NCBI RefSeq assembly: GCF_900094565.1
Contig: NZ_FMAF01000004.1
Coordinates: 1-64,000 of the forward strand
Length of the DNA: 64,000 bases
DNA from: Martinezella lusitana
GTDB lineage: Bacteria; Pseudomonadota; Alphaproteobacteria; Rhizobiales; Rhizobiaceae
Direction of reading: 5' to 3'
Below the pieces are notes generated by a model. The model was not told the DNA's origin, searched no databases, and saw nothing but the letters and a program-made list of their open reading frames with translations. This document shows, piece by piece, positions 43,673 through 53,051 of the stretch. A program made the position numbers and the translations under genes. Numbering within the stretch: the first letter of the stretch is position 1; each line of letters begins with the position of its first letter.

Positions 43673-44659
43673 ATGCTCGTCTTCATCGGAAAACGCCTTT
43701 TGTGGATGATCCCATCCCTTTTTGCCATCAGCTTCCTCGCCTTCGTGCTGATCCAGCTGCCGCCCGGCGATTATGTGACGACCTATATCGCCACCCTCGC
43801 CTCTTCGAACGAGGTCGTCGACCAGAACACGGCAGCACAGCTGCGCGAACGCTTCGGTCTCGATCAGCCGATGCTTATCCAATATCTGAAATGGATGTGG
43901 GGCATTCTTTCGCGCGGCGATTTCGGTATTTCGTTCGAATGGCAGCAACCGGTCTCCGGCCTCATCTGGGAGCGCATGGCGCTGACGCTCATACTGGCGC
44001 TCGCCGCCCTGATCGCCACCTGGGCGATCGCGCTACCGATCGGCGTCTATTCCGCAGTCAAGAAATACTCGATCGGCGATTACCTCTTCACCGCCTTCAC
44101 CTTTCTCGGCCTTGCCATCCCGTCTTTCCTGCTGGCGCTGGTGCTGATGTATGTCGCCGCGGTGGAATTCGGCCAGGATGTGGGCGGCCTGTTTTCCTCC
44201 GAATACGAGACCGCGCCCTGGAGCATCGCCAAGATGCTGGATCTGCTGTCGCATCTCTGGCTGCCCGTCATCATTCTCGCCGTCTCGTCGACCGCAAGCC
44301 TCATCCGCGTCATGCGCGCCAACATGCTCGATGAGCTGCCGAAGCCCTATGTGACGACGGCGCGGGCAAAGGGCCTGTCGGAGTTCAGGCTTCTGGTGAA
44401 ATATCCCCTGCGCATCGCGCTCAACCCATTCATCTCGACGATCGCCTGGCTGCTGCCCAATCTCATCTCGGGGTCCGTCGTCGTCGCAATCGTCCTTAAC
44501 CTGCCGACGGCAGCACCGCTGCTGCTACAGGCCCTGATGGCACAGGACATGTACCTCGCCGGCGCCTTCGTGCTGTTGATCTGCGCGTTGACGCTGGTCG
44601 GGTCGCTGATCAGCGACATCCTGCTTGCTCTCGTCGATCCCCGCATACGGTTGGAGTAG
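43673..44659 (+). CDS. ABC transporter permease (DppB type)
   Basis: 328 residues with six membrane helices: the first at about 9-30, the others through the BPD_transp_1 domain. The conserved loop before the last helices is LPKPYVTTARAKGLSEFRLL, the EAA-like contact with the ATPase. An earlier in-frame ATG at 43658 is possible. 9 bases separate it from the second permease. Together with the following two genes it forms the membrane channel for the family 5 binding protein. Confidence 0.9.
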   Translation: MLVFIGKRLLWMIPSLFAISFLAFVLIQLPPGDYVTTYIATLASSNEVVDQNTAAQLRERFGLDQPMLIQYLKWMWGILSRGDFGISFEWQQPVSGLIWERMALTLILALAALIATWAIALPIGVYSAVKKYSIGDYLFTAFTFLGLAIPSFLLALVLMYVAAVEFGQDVGGLFSSEYETAPWSIAKMLDLLSHLWLPVIILAVSSTASLIRVMRANMLDELPKPYVTTARAKGLSEFRLLVKYPLRIALNPFISTIAWLLPNLISGSVVVAIVLNLPTAAPLLLQALMAQDMYLAGAFVLLICALTLVGSLISDILLALVDPRIRLE

Positions 44660-44668
44660 GAGCAGCCC

Positions 44669-45790
44669 ATGGCCGACATCGCCGTCACAAACCTCCGCCC
44701 TGATCGTGCTGCGGTGGCATCGCAATGGCAGCTGATCTGGTGGGCATTCCGCCGCCACCGGCTCGCCATGGTCGCTCTCATCGTCACAGTACTGATGTAC
44801 ATCGTCGCCCTCGTGCCAGGGTTTTTCGCCATCAACGATCCCACTCTGCAGAATGCGCGGGCAACCTTCCATCCGCCGCAGAGGGTGCATTTCATCGACA
44901 CCGACAACGGCTTCTCCCTCGGCCTGCATTACTATCCGCTGAAGCTTACCCGCGATCCGGAAACGCTCGCGGCGATCTTCAAGGAGGATACGACCAAGCG
45001 GGTCTCCATCAGCCTGTTTGGACGCGGCTACGACTATTCGGTGCTGGGCCTCTTTACGACAAACATCCATCTGCTCGCATCCTCCGACAAATCGACGCCT
45101 CTGCTGCTGTTCGGAGCAGACCGGCTCGGGCGTGACGTCTTCAGCCGCACGATACAGGGCGCGCAGATTTCGCTGTCGATCGGCCTTGTCGGTGTATTTT
45201 TCTCGCTGTTGCTCGGCATCGTTCTCGGCGGCATCTCAGGTTATTACGGCGGAAAGCTCGATTTCTTCATCCAACGCCTTATCGACTTCGTGCTGTCGCT
45301 GCCGACGATCCCGATCTGGCTCGCCATGGCTGCCGCACTGCCGCAGGGCTGGCCGGCCGCACTTCAATATATGATGATCACCATCATCCTGTCGCTGACG
45401 GGCTGGGCGCAGCTTGCCCGCGTCGTGCGTGGCCGTTTCCTGTCGCTGCGCACCGAGGAATTCGTGGCAGCCGCCAGACTGGACGGCGCGAGCGAAGGAC
45501 GCATCATCTTCCGCCACATGCTGCCGAGCTTCGCCAGCCATATCATCGCCTCCATCACGCTTGCCGTGCCGGCGATGATCCTCGCCGAAACATCCCTCTC
45601 CTTCCTGGGGCTCGGCCTGCAGCCGCCGACCATTTCCTGGGGCGTGTTGCTGCGCGAGGCGCAGAACATCCGCTCGATTGCCACGGCGCCATGGCTGTTC
45701 CTGCCCGGCGTCGCCGTCGTCGTCGCCGTCATGGCGCTGAACCTTCTTGGCGATGGCCTGCGCGACGCGGCCGATCCCTACAACAAATGA
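44669..45790 (+). CDS. ABC transporter permease (DppC type)
   Basis: 373 residues. One helix near residue 35-57 precedes a periplasmic stretch of about 100 residues, longer than in DppC. The core permease domain follows (GADRLGRDVFSRTIQGAQIS, then FVAAARLDGASEGRIIFRHM as the EAA loop, and a final LPGVAVVVAVMALNLLGDGL). AGGAG lies before the ATG. It pairs with the DppB-type permease, and the stop is 7 bases from the ATPase gene. Confidence 0.9.
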   Translation: MADIAVTNLRPDRAAVASQWQLIWWAFRRHRLAMVALIVTVLMYIVALVPGFFAINDPTLQNARATFHPPQRVHFIDTDNGFSLGLHYYPLKLTRDPETLAAIFKEDTTKRVSISLFGRGYDYSVLGLFTTNIHLLASSDKSTPLLLFGADRLGRDVFSRTIQGAQISLSIGLVGVFFSLLLGIVLGGISGYYGGKLDFFIQRLIDFVLSLPTIPIWLAMAAALPQGWPAALQYMMITIILSLTGWAQLARVVRGRFLSLRTEEFVAAARLDGASEGRIIFRHMLPSFASHIIASITLAVPAMILAETSLSFLGLGLQPPTISWGVLLREAQNIRSIATAPWLFLPGVAVVVAVMALNLLGDGLRDAADPYNK

Positions 45791-45797
45791 GGCGGGT

Positions 45798-47519
45798 ATG
45801 ACCGATATCGTTTCCATGGCCACCACCCGCCCGCTGCTGCAGGTCAGGAACCTAACCGTCGACTTCCCTTTGCGAACAGGCACCTTTCGCGCAGTCGACA
45901 ACCTCTCCTTCGCCATTGAACCGGGCAAGACACTGTGCGTCGTCGGCGAAAGCGGCTCCGGCAAGTCGGTAACCGCACGCTCGATCCTGCAGATCGTCGA
46001 TGCTCCGGGGCGCATCAGCAACGGCTCGATCATCCTGAATACCGCGAACGGCACCTCCATCGATCTCGTCAAGCTCAATCCGCGCGGCCGCGAGATCAGG
46101 GCAATCCGCGGGCGCGACATCGCCATGATCTTCCAGGAGCCGATGGCCTCGCTCTCGCCGGTCCACACGGTCGGCGACCAGATCATGGAAGCGCTTCGCC
46201 TGCATACGAGAATGAGCAAGAAGGAGGCCCGCGCCGAGGCGATCTCGCTGCTGAAACAGGTGGAAATCCCGGCACCGGAAAAGGCCATCGACCGCTATGC
46301 CTTCCAATATTCCGGCGGCATGCGCCAGCGCGCGATGATCGCCATGGCGCTCGCCTGCAAGCCGCAGCTTCTGATCGCCGACGAGCCCACGACTGCGCTC
46401 GACGTGACGACCCAGGCCGAGATCCTCGACCTGATCGCCCGCCTGCAAAAAGCCTATGGCATGGCCGTGCTGTTCATCACCCATGACATGGGCGTCGTTG
46501 CCCAGATCGCCGACGATGTGCTCGTCATGCATAATGGCCTCGTCAAGGAGTACGGCCCGGTCGAACAGATTTTCCATGCGCCGAAGGACGACTATACGCG
46601 CATGCTGATCGGCTCCGTCTTGAAGCTCGAGGAGAAGGCCGAAATCCGGCTGGCGCGGCCACCGCTCGACCGGACCGTCGCCCCCATTCTCGAACTGCGC
46701 AACGTATCGATGGCCTTCGGCGAAGTCCGCGCCCTGAACGACGTCTCGATATCGCTTCTGCCGCGCGAAACGCTCGGGATCGTTGGCGAGAGCGGTTCCG
46801 GCAAGACGACGATGGGGCGCTCGATCATGCGCCTCATCGACCCCAGCGCCGGAGAAATCCTCTATCGTCGTACGGATGGCGAAGTCATCGATCTGGCAAC
46901 GGCCAGGGGATCCGCGCTTGCGGCGGCGCGACGCGAATTGCGCATGGTCTTCCAGGACCCGTTCGGCTCGCTCAATCCGCGCATGACAGTCGCGCAGATC
47001 ATCGGCGAACCGCTGCTCGTCAACGGCATTGCCCGCGGCCGGGCGCTCGATGAGCGGGTCTGCCACCTGATGGAGCAGGTCGGTCTCGACCCGAAGACGC
47101 GCGAGCGCTATCCGCATGCCTTCTCCGGCGGGCAGCGCCAGCGCATCGGTATCGCCCGCGCAATTACGCTCAACCCCCGCATCATCGTCGCCGACGAGGC
47201 GACGTCGGCGCTCGATGTCTCCGTCCGTTCGCAGGTGCTCGATCTGCTGATGCGGCTGCAGGATGAGCTCGGCCTCGCCTATATCTTCATCAGCCACGAT
47301 ATCGGCGTCATCCGTTACATGTGCGACCGCGTCGGGGTGATGTACAAAGGCCGCCTTGTTGAGGTCGGCGATGCCGAGAAGGTCTGCAACGCCCCGGAAC
47401 ACGCCTACACCCAGGCACTGATATCGGCCATCCCCCGCCCCGATCCGCGCGATCGGGATCGCTCAGGACGCTTCCGCTATGTCGAGCCGGAAGTCCTGAA
47501 AAATGGAAGCTTGGCGTGA
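45798..47519 (+). CDS. ABC transporter ATPase, two fused nucleotide-binding domains (DppD-DppF type)
   Basis: 573 residues. The first half has Walker A GESGSGKS, signature YSGGMRQR and Walker [13 protein letters not shown]. The second half repeats these as [17 protein letters not shown] and [12 protein letters not shown]. This is a natural fusion of the two usually separate oligopeptide/dipeptide ATPases. The ATG at 45798 follows GAGGCGGGT. It completes the importer encoded from 41643. Confidence 0.93.
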   Translation: MTDIVSMATTRPLLQVRNLTVDFPLRTGTFRAVDNLSFAIEPGKTLCVVGESGSGKSVTARSILQIVDAPGRISNGSIILNTANGTSIDLVKLNPRGREIRAIRGRDIAMIFQEPMASLSPVHTVGDQIMEALRLHTRMSKKEARAEAISLLKQVEIPAPEKAIDRYAFQYSGGMRQRAMIAMALACKPQLLIADEPTTALDVTTQAEILDLIARLQKAYGMAVLFITHDMGVVAQIADDVLVMHNGLVKEYGPVEQIFHAPKDDYTRMLIGSVLKLEEKAEIRLARPPLDRTVAPILELRNVSMAFGEVRALNDVSISLLPRETLGIVGESGSGKTTMGRSIMRLIDPSAGEILYRRTDGEVIDLATARGSALAAARRELRMVFQDPFGSLNPRMTVAQIIGEPLLVNGIARGRALDERVCHLMEQVGLDPKTRERYPHAFSGGQRQRIGIARAITLNPRIIVADEATSALDVSVRSQVLDLLMRLQDELGLAYIFISHDIGVIRYMCDRVGVMYKGRLVEVGDAEKVCNAPEHAYTQALISAIPRPDPRDRDRSGRFRYVEPEVLKNGSLA

Positions 47520-47616
47520 TGATGATCAGTCGGGCACCGGATCGCCACGGCGACGATTTCCAAACCTGCGGCACGTCCCACGCCGCATCCATAAGCATCG
47601 ATAGAAGGAAATAGAG

Positions 47617-48804
47617 ATGAAAATCGATCGCATGCGGGTGTTCATGACCCGCGACAAGGACCGCCCGCGCGTCATCGTCGCGCTCGACACGGATGATGGG
47701 CTGACGGGCTGGGGCGAATGCTACAATCACGGCCCTGACAAGGCGCTTCCGCCGCTGCTCGACTATCTCTATGCCTTCATCGCCGGTCAGGATCCGACCC
47801 GCATCGACTATCTCGTCAACCTGTTGATCCAGCAAAGCCGGTTCCCGCCCGGCGCGCTGGGCTTGGCCGCGATCTCCGCGCTGGACCATTGCCTGTGGGA
47901 TCTTTCGGCCAAGGCCGTCAACGTTCCGGTCTACAAGCTGCTCGGCGGCGCGGTGCGTGATCGCATCAAGGTCTATGCCGGCGTCTATACCGCACCGGAT
48001 GCGCCGGCGGCGCGGGACGAATTCGACCGCCTGAACGCCGAATGGGGCTTTACCGCCTTCAAGCTCAGCCCGTGGCGCATCGACATGCATGCCCATCGCT
48101 GGGGCAATGTCGTCAAGGCTTCGGCCGACTACTTCCGCTCGCTTCGCGAAACGGTGCGCGACGACTACGAGATCGCCTTCGACGCCCATGCGAAGATCTT
48201 CGAGCCGGTTGCCGCGCGCCAGCTTGGCAATGCGCTGGCCCCTTACGATCCGCTCTTCTACGAAGAGCCGCTGCGTCCGGAAAACATCGAAATGTGGGGC
48301 GAGCTGAAACAGGGGCTCAACTGCGTGTTGGCGACGGGCGAGTCGCTCTATAATCGCAACGAGTTCCTGCGCCTGCTGCAGGTGAAGGGTGCGGATCTCA
48401 TCCAGCCCGATATCTGCGTCGTCGGCGGCATCAGCGAGATGCGGCGCATCGCAACGCTTGCCGAGGCTCACTTCGTCGGCGTCGCCCCGCACAATCCGAT
48501 GGGGCCGCTGGCAACCGCCGTCAACGTCCACTTCTCGGCCGCCGCCCAGAACTTCAAGATCCTCGAATACCGACTGCCGAAGGGGCAAGCCTATGTCTAT
48601 GGCGGCAACGATATCGAAAAGCGCCAGGGCGAGACCCGCTATGTCGTCGATCCCTATCTGCCGAAGGACGGCTACCTCGAGCTGCGCCCCGACAGGCCCG
48701 GCTGGGGCGTCGACATGGACGAGAAGGCGATGGAGGAAGAGGGCTATATTCACTGGCAGCGGCGCGTGCCCAAGCGCCCGGACGGCTCCTACGCTTTCGC
48801 CTGA
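47617..48804 (+). CDS. Enolase-superfamily dehydratase/racemase (mandelate racemase/MLE family)
   Basis: 395 residues. The N-terminal capping domain (VRDRIKVYAGVYTAPD marks the boundary) is followed by a TIM barrel. Visible residues: Lys in FTAFKLSPW, metal ligands Asp in IAFDAHAK, Glu in FYEEPLRPE and Glu in LATGESLYN, and a His in VAPHNPMGP. This pattern is closest to the galactonate-dehydratase-like branch, so it probably dehydrates a sugar acid to a 2-keto-3-deoxy acid, which the DHDPS-family aldolase of the same module could cleave. AAGGAAA precedes the ATG, 98 bases after the ATPase. The exact substrate is unknown. Confidence 0.88.
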   Translation: MKIDRMRVFMTRDKDRPRVIVALDTDDGLTGWGECYNHGPDKALPPLLDYLYAFIAGQDPTRIDYLVNLLIQQSRFPPGALGLAAISALDHCLWDLSAKAVNVPVYKLLGGAVRDRIKVYAGVYTAPDAPAARDEFDRLNAEWGFTAFKLSPWRIDMHAHRWGNVVKASADYFRSLRETVRDDYEIAFDAHAKIFEPVAARQLGNALAPYDPLFYEEPLRPENIEMWGELKQGLNCVLATGESLYNRNEFLRLLQVKGADLIQPDICVVGGISEMRRIATLAEAHFVGVAPHNPMGPLATAVNVHFSAAAQNFKILEYRLPKGQAYVYGGNDIEKRQGETRYVVDPYLPKDGYLELRPDRPGWGVDMDEKAMEEEGYIHWQRRVPKRPDGSYAFA

Positions 48805-48861
48805 CCGTTCGTCGGAGAGCGGCTCTTCGGATGCAGTGACGACAATTCGCTCACCTTAAAC

Positions 48862-48891
48862 GAGACGGGCGGCTCTATGGCCGCCCGTCTC
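48862..48891. terminator. Bidirectional terminator hairpin
   Basis: GAGACGGGCGGC (48862-48873) pairs perfectly over 12 bases with GCCGCCCGTCTC (48880-48891) around a 6-base loop. It lies between two converging genes (stops at 48804 and 48919). T-runs are weak on both sides, so it may rely on stem strength alone. Confidence 0.75.
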
Positions 48892-48918
48892 AGTCAACAA
48901 GCAGTGCAGCCACTGCGA

Positions 48919-50229
48919 TTACTTGACCCGTGCGGCACCTGGACTGCCAAGGTCGTGCGACTTCGGCGTGCTTGGCGCCATGCGCCCGATCACGAGAACC
49001 AACAGAGCCGCCGCAAACAGACAGGCGGCAAGGAAGAACATCGGCGCAATGGTACTCCCGGTGGAATCCTTGATCCAGGGAACGACGTTCTGGGCGACGA
49101 AACCGCCGAGATTGCCGACGGAGTTGATGGCGGCGAGGCCTGCCGCGGCACCTGCGCCCTGCAGGAAGCGCGACGGCAGGCTCCAGAACACCGGCTGACC
49201 TGCGAAGATGCCGGCTGCTGCAATGCACAGGAAGGTGAACTGCAATGTATGGTCGGGGACAACAGCTGAGAGAACCAGGCACGCGGCGCCGACGAGAGCA
49301 GGAATGACGATGAACGGCGTCTTCGAGGTCGCCTTGTCAGCCGCAGCTGGCACGGCATAGAGCGCAATGGCAACGAGGAGCCAGGGGATGATGTTCAGGA
49401 AGCCGTTGGTCGTGTTGCTGACGCCGAAATTCTTGACGATGGTCGGCAGCCAGTAGCTTAGCCCATAGGCGGCCAGCGGGAAACCGACATAGCAAAGAGC
49501 CATCAGCAGCACGCGGGGATTGATGAGCGCGCGGAAACCGTCGGAAGCGTTTTGCTCCATGCCTGAATTTTCCGCCGCGAGCCTGTCCTTGAGCCAGGTC
49601 TTTTCCGCATCGCTCAAAAACGAAGCCTTCAGAGGCAGATCGGGCAGATAGAAAAACGTGATGATGCCGGCAATGATGGCGGGAATGCCGGTGACGAGGA
49701 AAACCCATTGCCATCCGGCGAGGCCATAGAGCCCATTCAGATCCAGGAGGACGCCGCCGAGCGGCGCGCCGATCGCATTGGCGAATGCGCTGAAGATCAT
49801 GAAAAGGCCGACCATGGTGCCGCGATAGGCCGAGGGATACCAGAGGGTCAGCAGATAGAGCACGCCGGGAAAGAAGCCCGCTTCGCAGGCGCCGAGCAGG
49901 AAGCGCAGGATGTAAAACATGGTCGCGTTCTGCGTATAGGCCAAGGCGACCGTGACGATCCCCCAGGACACCAGAATGCGGGCGAACCATTTGCTGGCAC
50001 CGTACCTGTCGAGAAGCAGGTTGCTCGGGACTTCGAACAAGAAATAACCGATGAAGAACAGCGACGCGCCAAGGCCATAGGCATATTCGCTCATCCCAAG
50101 GTCACCGACCATTTCCAGCTTTGCGTAGCTGACATTCTGGCGATCGATGTAGGCGATCAGATAGAGGATCCCCAGAAAGGGCATGAGCCTCCAGGTAATC
50201 TTGGAGATAAGCTGCTTCTCATCAACCAC
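48919..50229 (-). CDS. MFS transporter, anion:cation symporter (ACS) family
   Basis: 436 residues with twelve membrane helices. The MFS loop 2-3 signature appears as FEVPSNLLLDRYGASKWFAR and helix 1 contains ILYLIAYIDRQNVSYAKLEM, typical of the ACS family that carries organic and sugar acids (tartrate, phthalate, galactonate types). A GTG at 50229 is the likely start, with GGGAGGAA 7 bases upstream. It converges with the dehydratase gene, so it may import the same class of acids in a second route. Confidence 0.9.
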   Translation of the reverse strand: MVDEKQLISKITWRLMPFLGILYLIAYIDRQNVSYAKLEMVGDLGMSEYAYGLGASLFFIGYFLFEVPSNLLLDRYGASKWFARILVSWGIVTVALAYTQNATMFYILRFLLGACEAGFFPGVLYLLTLWYPSAYRGTMVGLFMIFSAFANAIGAPLGGVLLDLNGLYGLAGWQWVFLVTGIPAIIAGIITFFYLPDLPLKASFLSDAEKTWLKDRLAAENSGMEQNASDGFRALINPRVLLMALCYVGFPLAAYGLSYWLPTIVKNFGVSNTTNGFLNIIPWLLVAIALYAVPAAADKATSKTPFIVIPALVGAACLVLSAVVPDHTLQFTFLCIAAAGIFAGQPVFWSLPSRFLQGAGAAAGLAAINSVGNLGGFVAQNVVPWIKDSTGSTIAPMFFLAACLFAAALLVLVIGRMAPSTPKSHDLGSPGAARVK

Positions 50230-50450
50230 GTCTCTTCCTCCCTGCAAGACGATATTGAGGGATGTAGATAGTGCAACTCAGCGTTTATCAATGCAGGTTT
50301 CGGCGAAAAGTCGGCAAGAGCGCTATGGAAGCATTGGCCGCCAACAGGCGGCAGCCCATGCTTTGCCATCCGAAAGAAGTCCACCGAGAGTACCACGCTC
50401 ATGAAGCGGCGAACGCATCATGGTTCCATCGTCCATACCGGCAGGAAAGC

Positions 50451-50657
50451 CTAAGCGACGCGCTCGAACTGCGTGCGGATATGCTCGATATAGTGCTGGC
50501 CGGGCGAAGGTGCCTTCACCATGGCGGCCACAGCCTTTTGCGGCACACCGGTGAACTGGCGCTCCTCGCCATTCTTGAAGCGAATGAAAAGGCGCCCGTC
50601 ATCGGGGCGGAAGAAGACGGATTTAATGATCTTTGACGAAACTGGAAGCTCTTGCAT
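50451..50657 (-). CDS. KTSC-domain small protein
   Basis: 68 residues. The KTSC domain pattern is clear (IKSVFFRPDDGRLFIRFKNG, then EERQFTGVPQKAVAAMVKAP and GQHYIEHIRTQFE). AGGTAGGTG precedes the ATG. Such proteins are short and of uncertain function, often RNA/DNA-associated by annotation. It is monocistronic, between the MFS gene and the VOC gene. Confidence 0.85.
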   Translation of the reverse strand: MQELPVSSKIIKSVFFRPDDGRLFIRFKNGEERQFTGVPQKAVAAMVKAPSPGQHYIEHIRTQFERVA

Positions 50658-50775
50658 GGGTCACCTACCTTTGTTTCGCTTTGTTGCACAAAAACTGAAA
50701 ACATTGAGTGAAATGACCTAGTTAACGAAAGATAGAATTGCTTCGACGGATTTTATACATTGCGGTTTACCCGCC

Positions 50776-51207
50776 CTATTCCCCCTTCGGCAAGGCGTCA
50801 TCCGCATAGAGCGCCGCAAACTCGGCGCTCGGCGGTATAGGCTTGATGATGTCGATCAGCACACCATTCGGATCGGCGGTAATGAAATGGCGTTGACCGA
50901 AAGCTTCGTCGCGTATGGCAAGAAGGATCGGCAGGCCGGCTTCGCGTGTGCGCTCATAAACAGCGTCCACATCTTCCACTTCGAAATTAAGCAATAGCCC
51001 GGCGACCCGACCACGCCCTTCCGCCGGGATCGTCTCGTGCCGCCCGTCCAGGATGGCAAGGTTGATACCACTGTCCTGCGCTGACTGCAGATGCACATAC
51101 CAGTGGCTGGCGAAATTTTGCTGGAAACCGAAATGCTCGATGTAGAAGGCTGCGGTCTCCTCAACGCGCTCCGTCATGATGACAGGATAATAGCTCGTCA
51201 CCTTCAT
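50776..51207 (-). CDS. VOC/glyoxalase-fold protein
   Basis: 143 residues, one VOC domain: [59 protein letters not shown] and [18 protein letters not shown]. Members include glyoxalases, dioxygenases and drug-binding resistance proteins; none can be singled out. The ATG at 51207 has GGGAGATGGGAAGC upstream; an ATG at 51216 is too close to the ribosome site. It is divergent from a TetR regulator with a palindromic operator 25 bases before its start. Confidence 0.85.
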   Translation of the reverse strand: MKVTSYYPVIMTERVEETAAFYIEHFGFQQNFASHWYVHLQSAQDSGINLAILDGRHETIPAEGRGRVAGLLLNFEVEDVDAVYERTREAGLPILLAIRDEAFGQRHFITADPNGVLIDIIKPIPPSAEFAALYADDALPKGE

Positions 51208-51225
51208 GCTTCCCATCTCCCTTAA

Positions 51226-51276
51226 AATAACATACAGTCTGCCTGTATTTCAGCAAATAACATACAGGCTGCATGC
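51226..51276. promoter_or_regulatory. Operator of the divergent VOC/TetR pair
   Basis: ATACAG-TCTGC-CTGTAT at 51232-51248 is a perfect 6+5+6 palindrome. AATAACATACAG, which includes its left arm, recurs at 51257-51267, followed by a looser right arm (ATGCAT at 51273-51278). Two copies 30 bases apart lie between the divergent starts at 51207 and 51277, as expected for a TetR dimer pair repressing both genes. Confidence 0.75.
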
Positions 51277-51858
51277 ATGCAAGACTATCGCTCCAATCGG
51301 GAAAGAACCGAGAAGACCAAGGCGGCGCTGATCGCAGCCGCGCGGACGCTCTTCGTGGAAAAGGGCTATGCCGAAACATCGACGCCGGAGATCGTCACCG
51401 CGGCCGGCATCACCCGCGGCGCGCTCTATCATCATTTCGAAGACAAGCGCGCGCTGTTTCGCGCCGTCGTGCGGGAGGAAGCCCTTGCGGTGACTCGTGA
51501 GATAGAGCGGGCCGCCCCGAAGCGCCTCGCGCCGCTCGACGCGCTGATTGCCGGCGGCAACGCTTATCTCGACGCGATGCGGGTTGTCGGCCGCACCAGG
51601 CTTCTCCTGATCGAGGGACCGACCGTGCTTGGCTTTGTGGAAATGAAGCAGCTGGACGAGGAAACCACCGCCCTCACCTTGAAACATGGCCTTGAAGCCG
51701 CGCTCGGCCCGGGGAACGGCTCGCGCATTCCCGTCGATGCATTGGCAGACATTCTTTCTGCCGCGTTTGATCGTGCGGCCCTCGCCGTGGATGCCGGCGG
51801 GGACGCGGCGCGCTATCGTGCCGCCATTGCCCATATGATCGAGCATATAACTGGCTGA
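51277..51858 (+). CDS. TetR/AcrR-family repressor
   Basis: 193 residues. The N-terminal helix-turn-helix is standard (TKAALIAAARTLFVEKGYAE, then TSTPEIVTAAGITRGALYHH, FEDKRALF). The C-terminal ligand domain is TetR-like but variable. It is divergent from the VOC protein gene over a palindromic operator, so it most likely represses that gene and itself. The inducer is probably a substrate of the VOC protein. Confidence 0.9.
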   Translation: MQDYRSNRERTEKTKAALIAAARTLFVEKGYAETSTPEIVTAAGITRGALYHHFEDKRALFRAVVREEALAVTREIERAAPKRLAPLDALIAGGNAYLDAMRVVGRTRLLLIEGPTVLGFVEMKQLDEETTALTLKHGLEAALGPGNGSRIPVDALADILSAAFDRAALAVDAGGDAARYRAAIAHMIEHITG

Positions 51859-51987
51859 CTTTACTCGCGTCGGCCGTCCCATCGGATACCACAGTGCCGG
51901 GTGGATATAAGCTGTCTCAGAGGGTCGGAAACTGATCGTGACAAGAAGGCGCTGGTTGCGCGCATATTATTTAAGCATGCCGATTGC

Positions 51988-52016
51988 TTGACACATTTTT
52001 AGCCCCCACCTATGAT
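51988..52016 (+). promoter_or_regulatory. Sigma-70 type promoter of the BMP operon
   Basis: TTGACA at 51988-51993 is separated by exactly 17 bases from TATGAT at 52011-52016. This is near consensus for a housekeeping promoter. It predicts transcription from about 52023, 30 bases ahead of the ATG at 52053, which supports that start over an upstream ATG at 52026. Confidence 0.7.
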
Positions 52017-52052
52017 TTTTACCAAATGATCAAAAAGCAGGGGATCAAAAAA

Positions 52053-53039
52053 ATGACCAATGAAATCATACTGTCACGTCGTGCCGTCATCGCTTCGGGC
52101 ATCGCGCTGGGGGTAAGCGCGCTTGCGCCGGCCGCTCGTGCCGCCGCGCCGCTCAAAGTGGCCGGCATTCATGCCTCTCCCGTCGAAAACGCCTGGAATT
52201 CCTGTCTTCACAAGGCGCTCCAGGACGCGGCCAAGGAGGGTGTTATCGAATACGTCTTTTCCGAAGGCGTTTCGGGCACCGATTATCCTCGCGCCATGCG
52301 CGAATATGCCGAGCAGGGCAACAAGCTGATTATCGGCGAGGCTTATGCGGTGGAGAAGGAAGCACGCCAGGTCGCCGCAGACTACCCGGACACGGCCTTC
52401 GTGCTTGGATCGAGCGGCGAAGCGGCCGGCAGCAACTTCGGCGTCTTCGGCACATGGAACCATGACGGTGCCTATCTCGCCGGCATGCTGGCGGGCAAGA
52501 TGACCAAATCCAACGTCGTCGGCTCCGTCGGCGCGATCCCGATCCCCGAGGTCAACATGCTGATCAACGCCTTTGCAGCAGGCGTCAAGGCGGTCAATCC
52601 CGACTGCAAGCATCTGGTCTCCTTCATTGGCACCTTCTTCGATCCACCCAAGGCGCGCGAGGCAGGCCTTGCGCAGATCGATGCGGGCGCCGACGTTCTC
52701 TTCGGCGAGCGCATCGGCACAGCCGACGCCGCCAAGGAGCGCCACATCAAATCCGTGGGGTCGCTCATCGACTACACGCCGCGCTATCCGGACACGGTTT
52801 TCGCCAACGCCATGTGGTACTTCCGTCCCATTCTCAATGCCGCCATCGCCGATGCCGCCGCCGGCAAGCCGGTCGGCCGCAGCTACACGGCCTATGGCCT
52901 TATGAAGGAAGGCGGCAGCGATATCGTCTACGTCAAGGGTGTCGCGCCGGCGGACGCCGAAGCCGCGATGGAGAAGGTCCGCACCGACATCAAGGCCGGC
53001 ACTTTTGAAGTGCCGAAGATGATGGATCAGCCGAAGTAA
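52053..53039 (+). CDS. BMP-family ABC transporter substrate-binding protein
   Basis: 328 residues, exported. A twin-arginine-like signal SRRAVIASGIALGVSALAPA, then ARA, leads a basic-membrane-protein (Bmp/PnrA) fold: KLIIGEAYAVEKEARQVAAD, GVFGTWNHDGAYLAGMLAGK, GSVGAIPIPEVNMLINAFAA. Members bind nucleosides or nucleobase-like compounds. It heads an operon of amidase, ATPase, two permeases and an amidohydrolase. GGGG lies 9 bases before the ATG. Confidence 0.9.
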   Translation: MTNEIILSRRAVIASGIALGVSALAPAARAAAPLKVAGIHASPVENAWNSCLHKALQDAAKEGVIEYVFSEGVSGTDYPRAMREYAEQGNKLIIGEAYAVEKEARQVAADYPDTAFVLGSSGEAAGSNFGVFGTWNHDGAYLAGMLAGKMTKSNVVGSVGAIPIPEVNMLINAFAAGVKAVNPDCKHLVSFIGTFFDPPKAREAGLAQIDAGADVLFGERIGTADAAKERHIKSVGSLIDYTPRYPDTVFANAMWYFRPILNAAIADAAAGKPVGRSYTAYGLMKEGGSDIVYVKGVAPADAEAAMEKVRTDIKAGTFEVPKMMDQPK

Positions 53040-53051
53040 TTCGGCCTGGTC

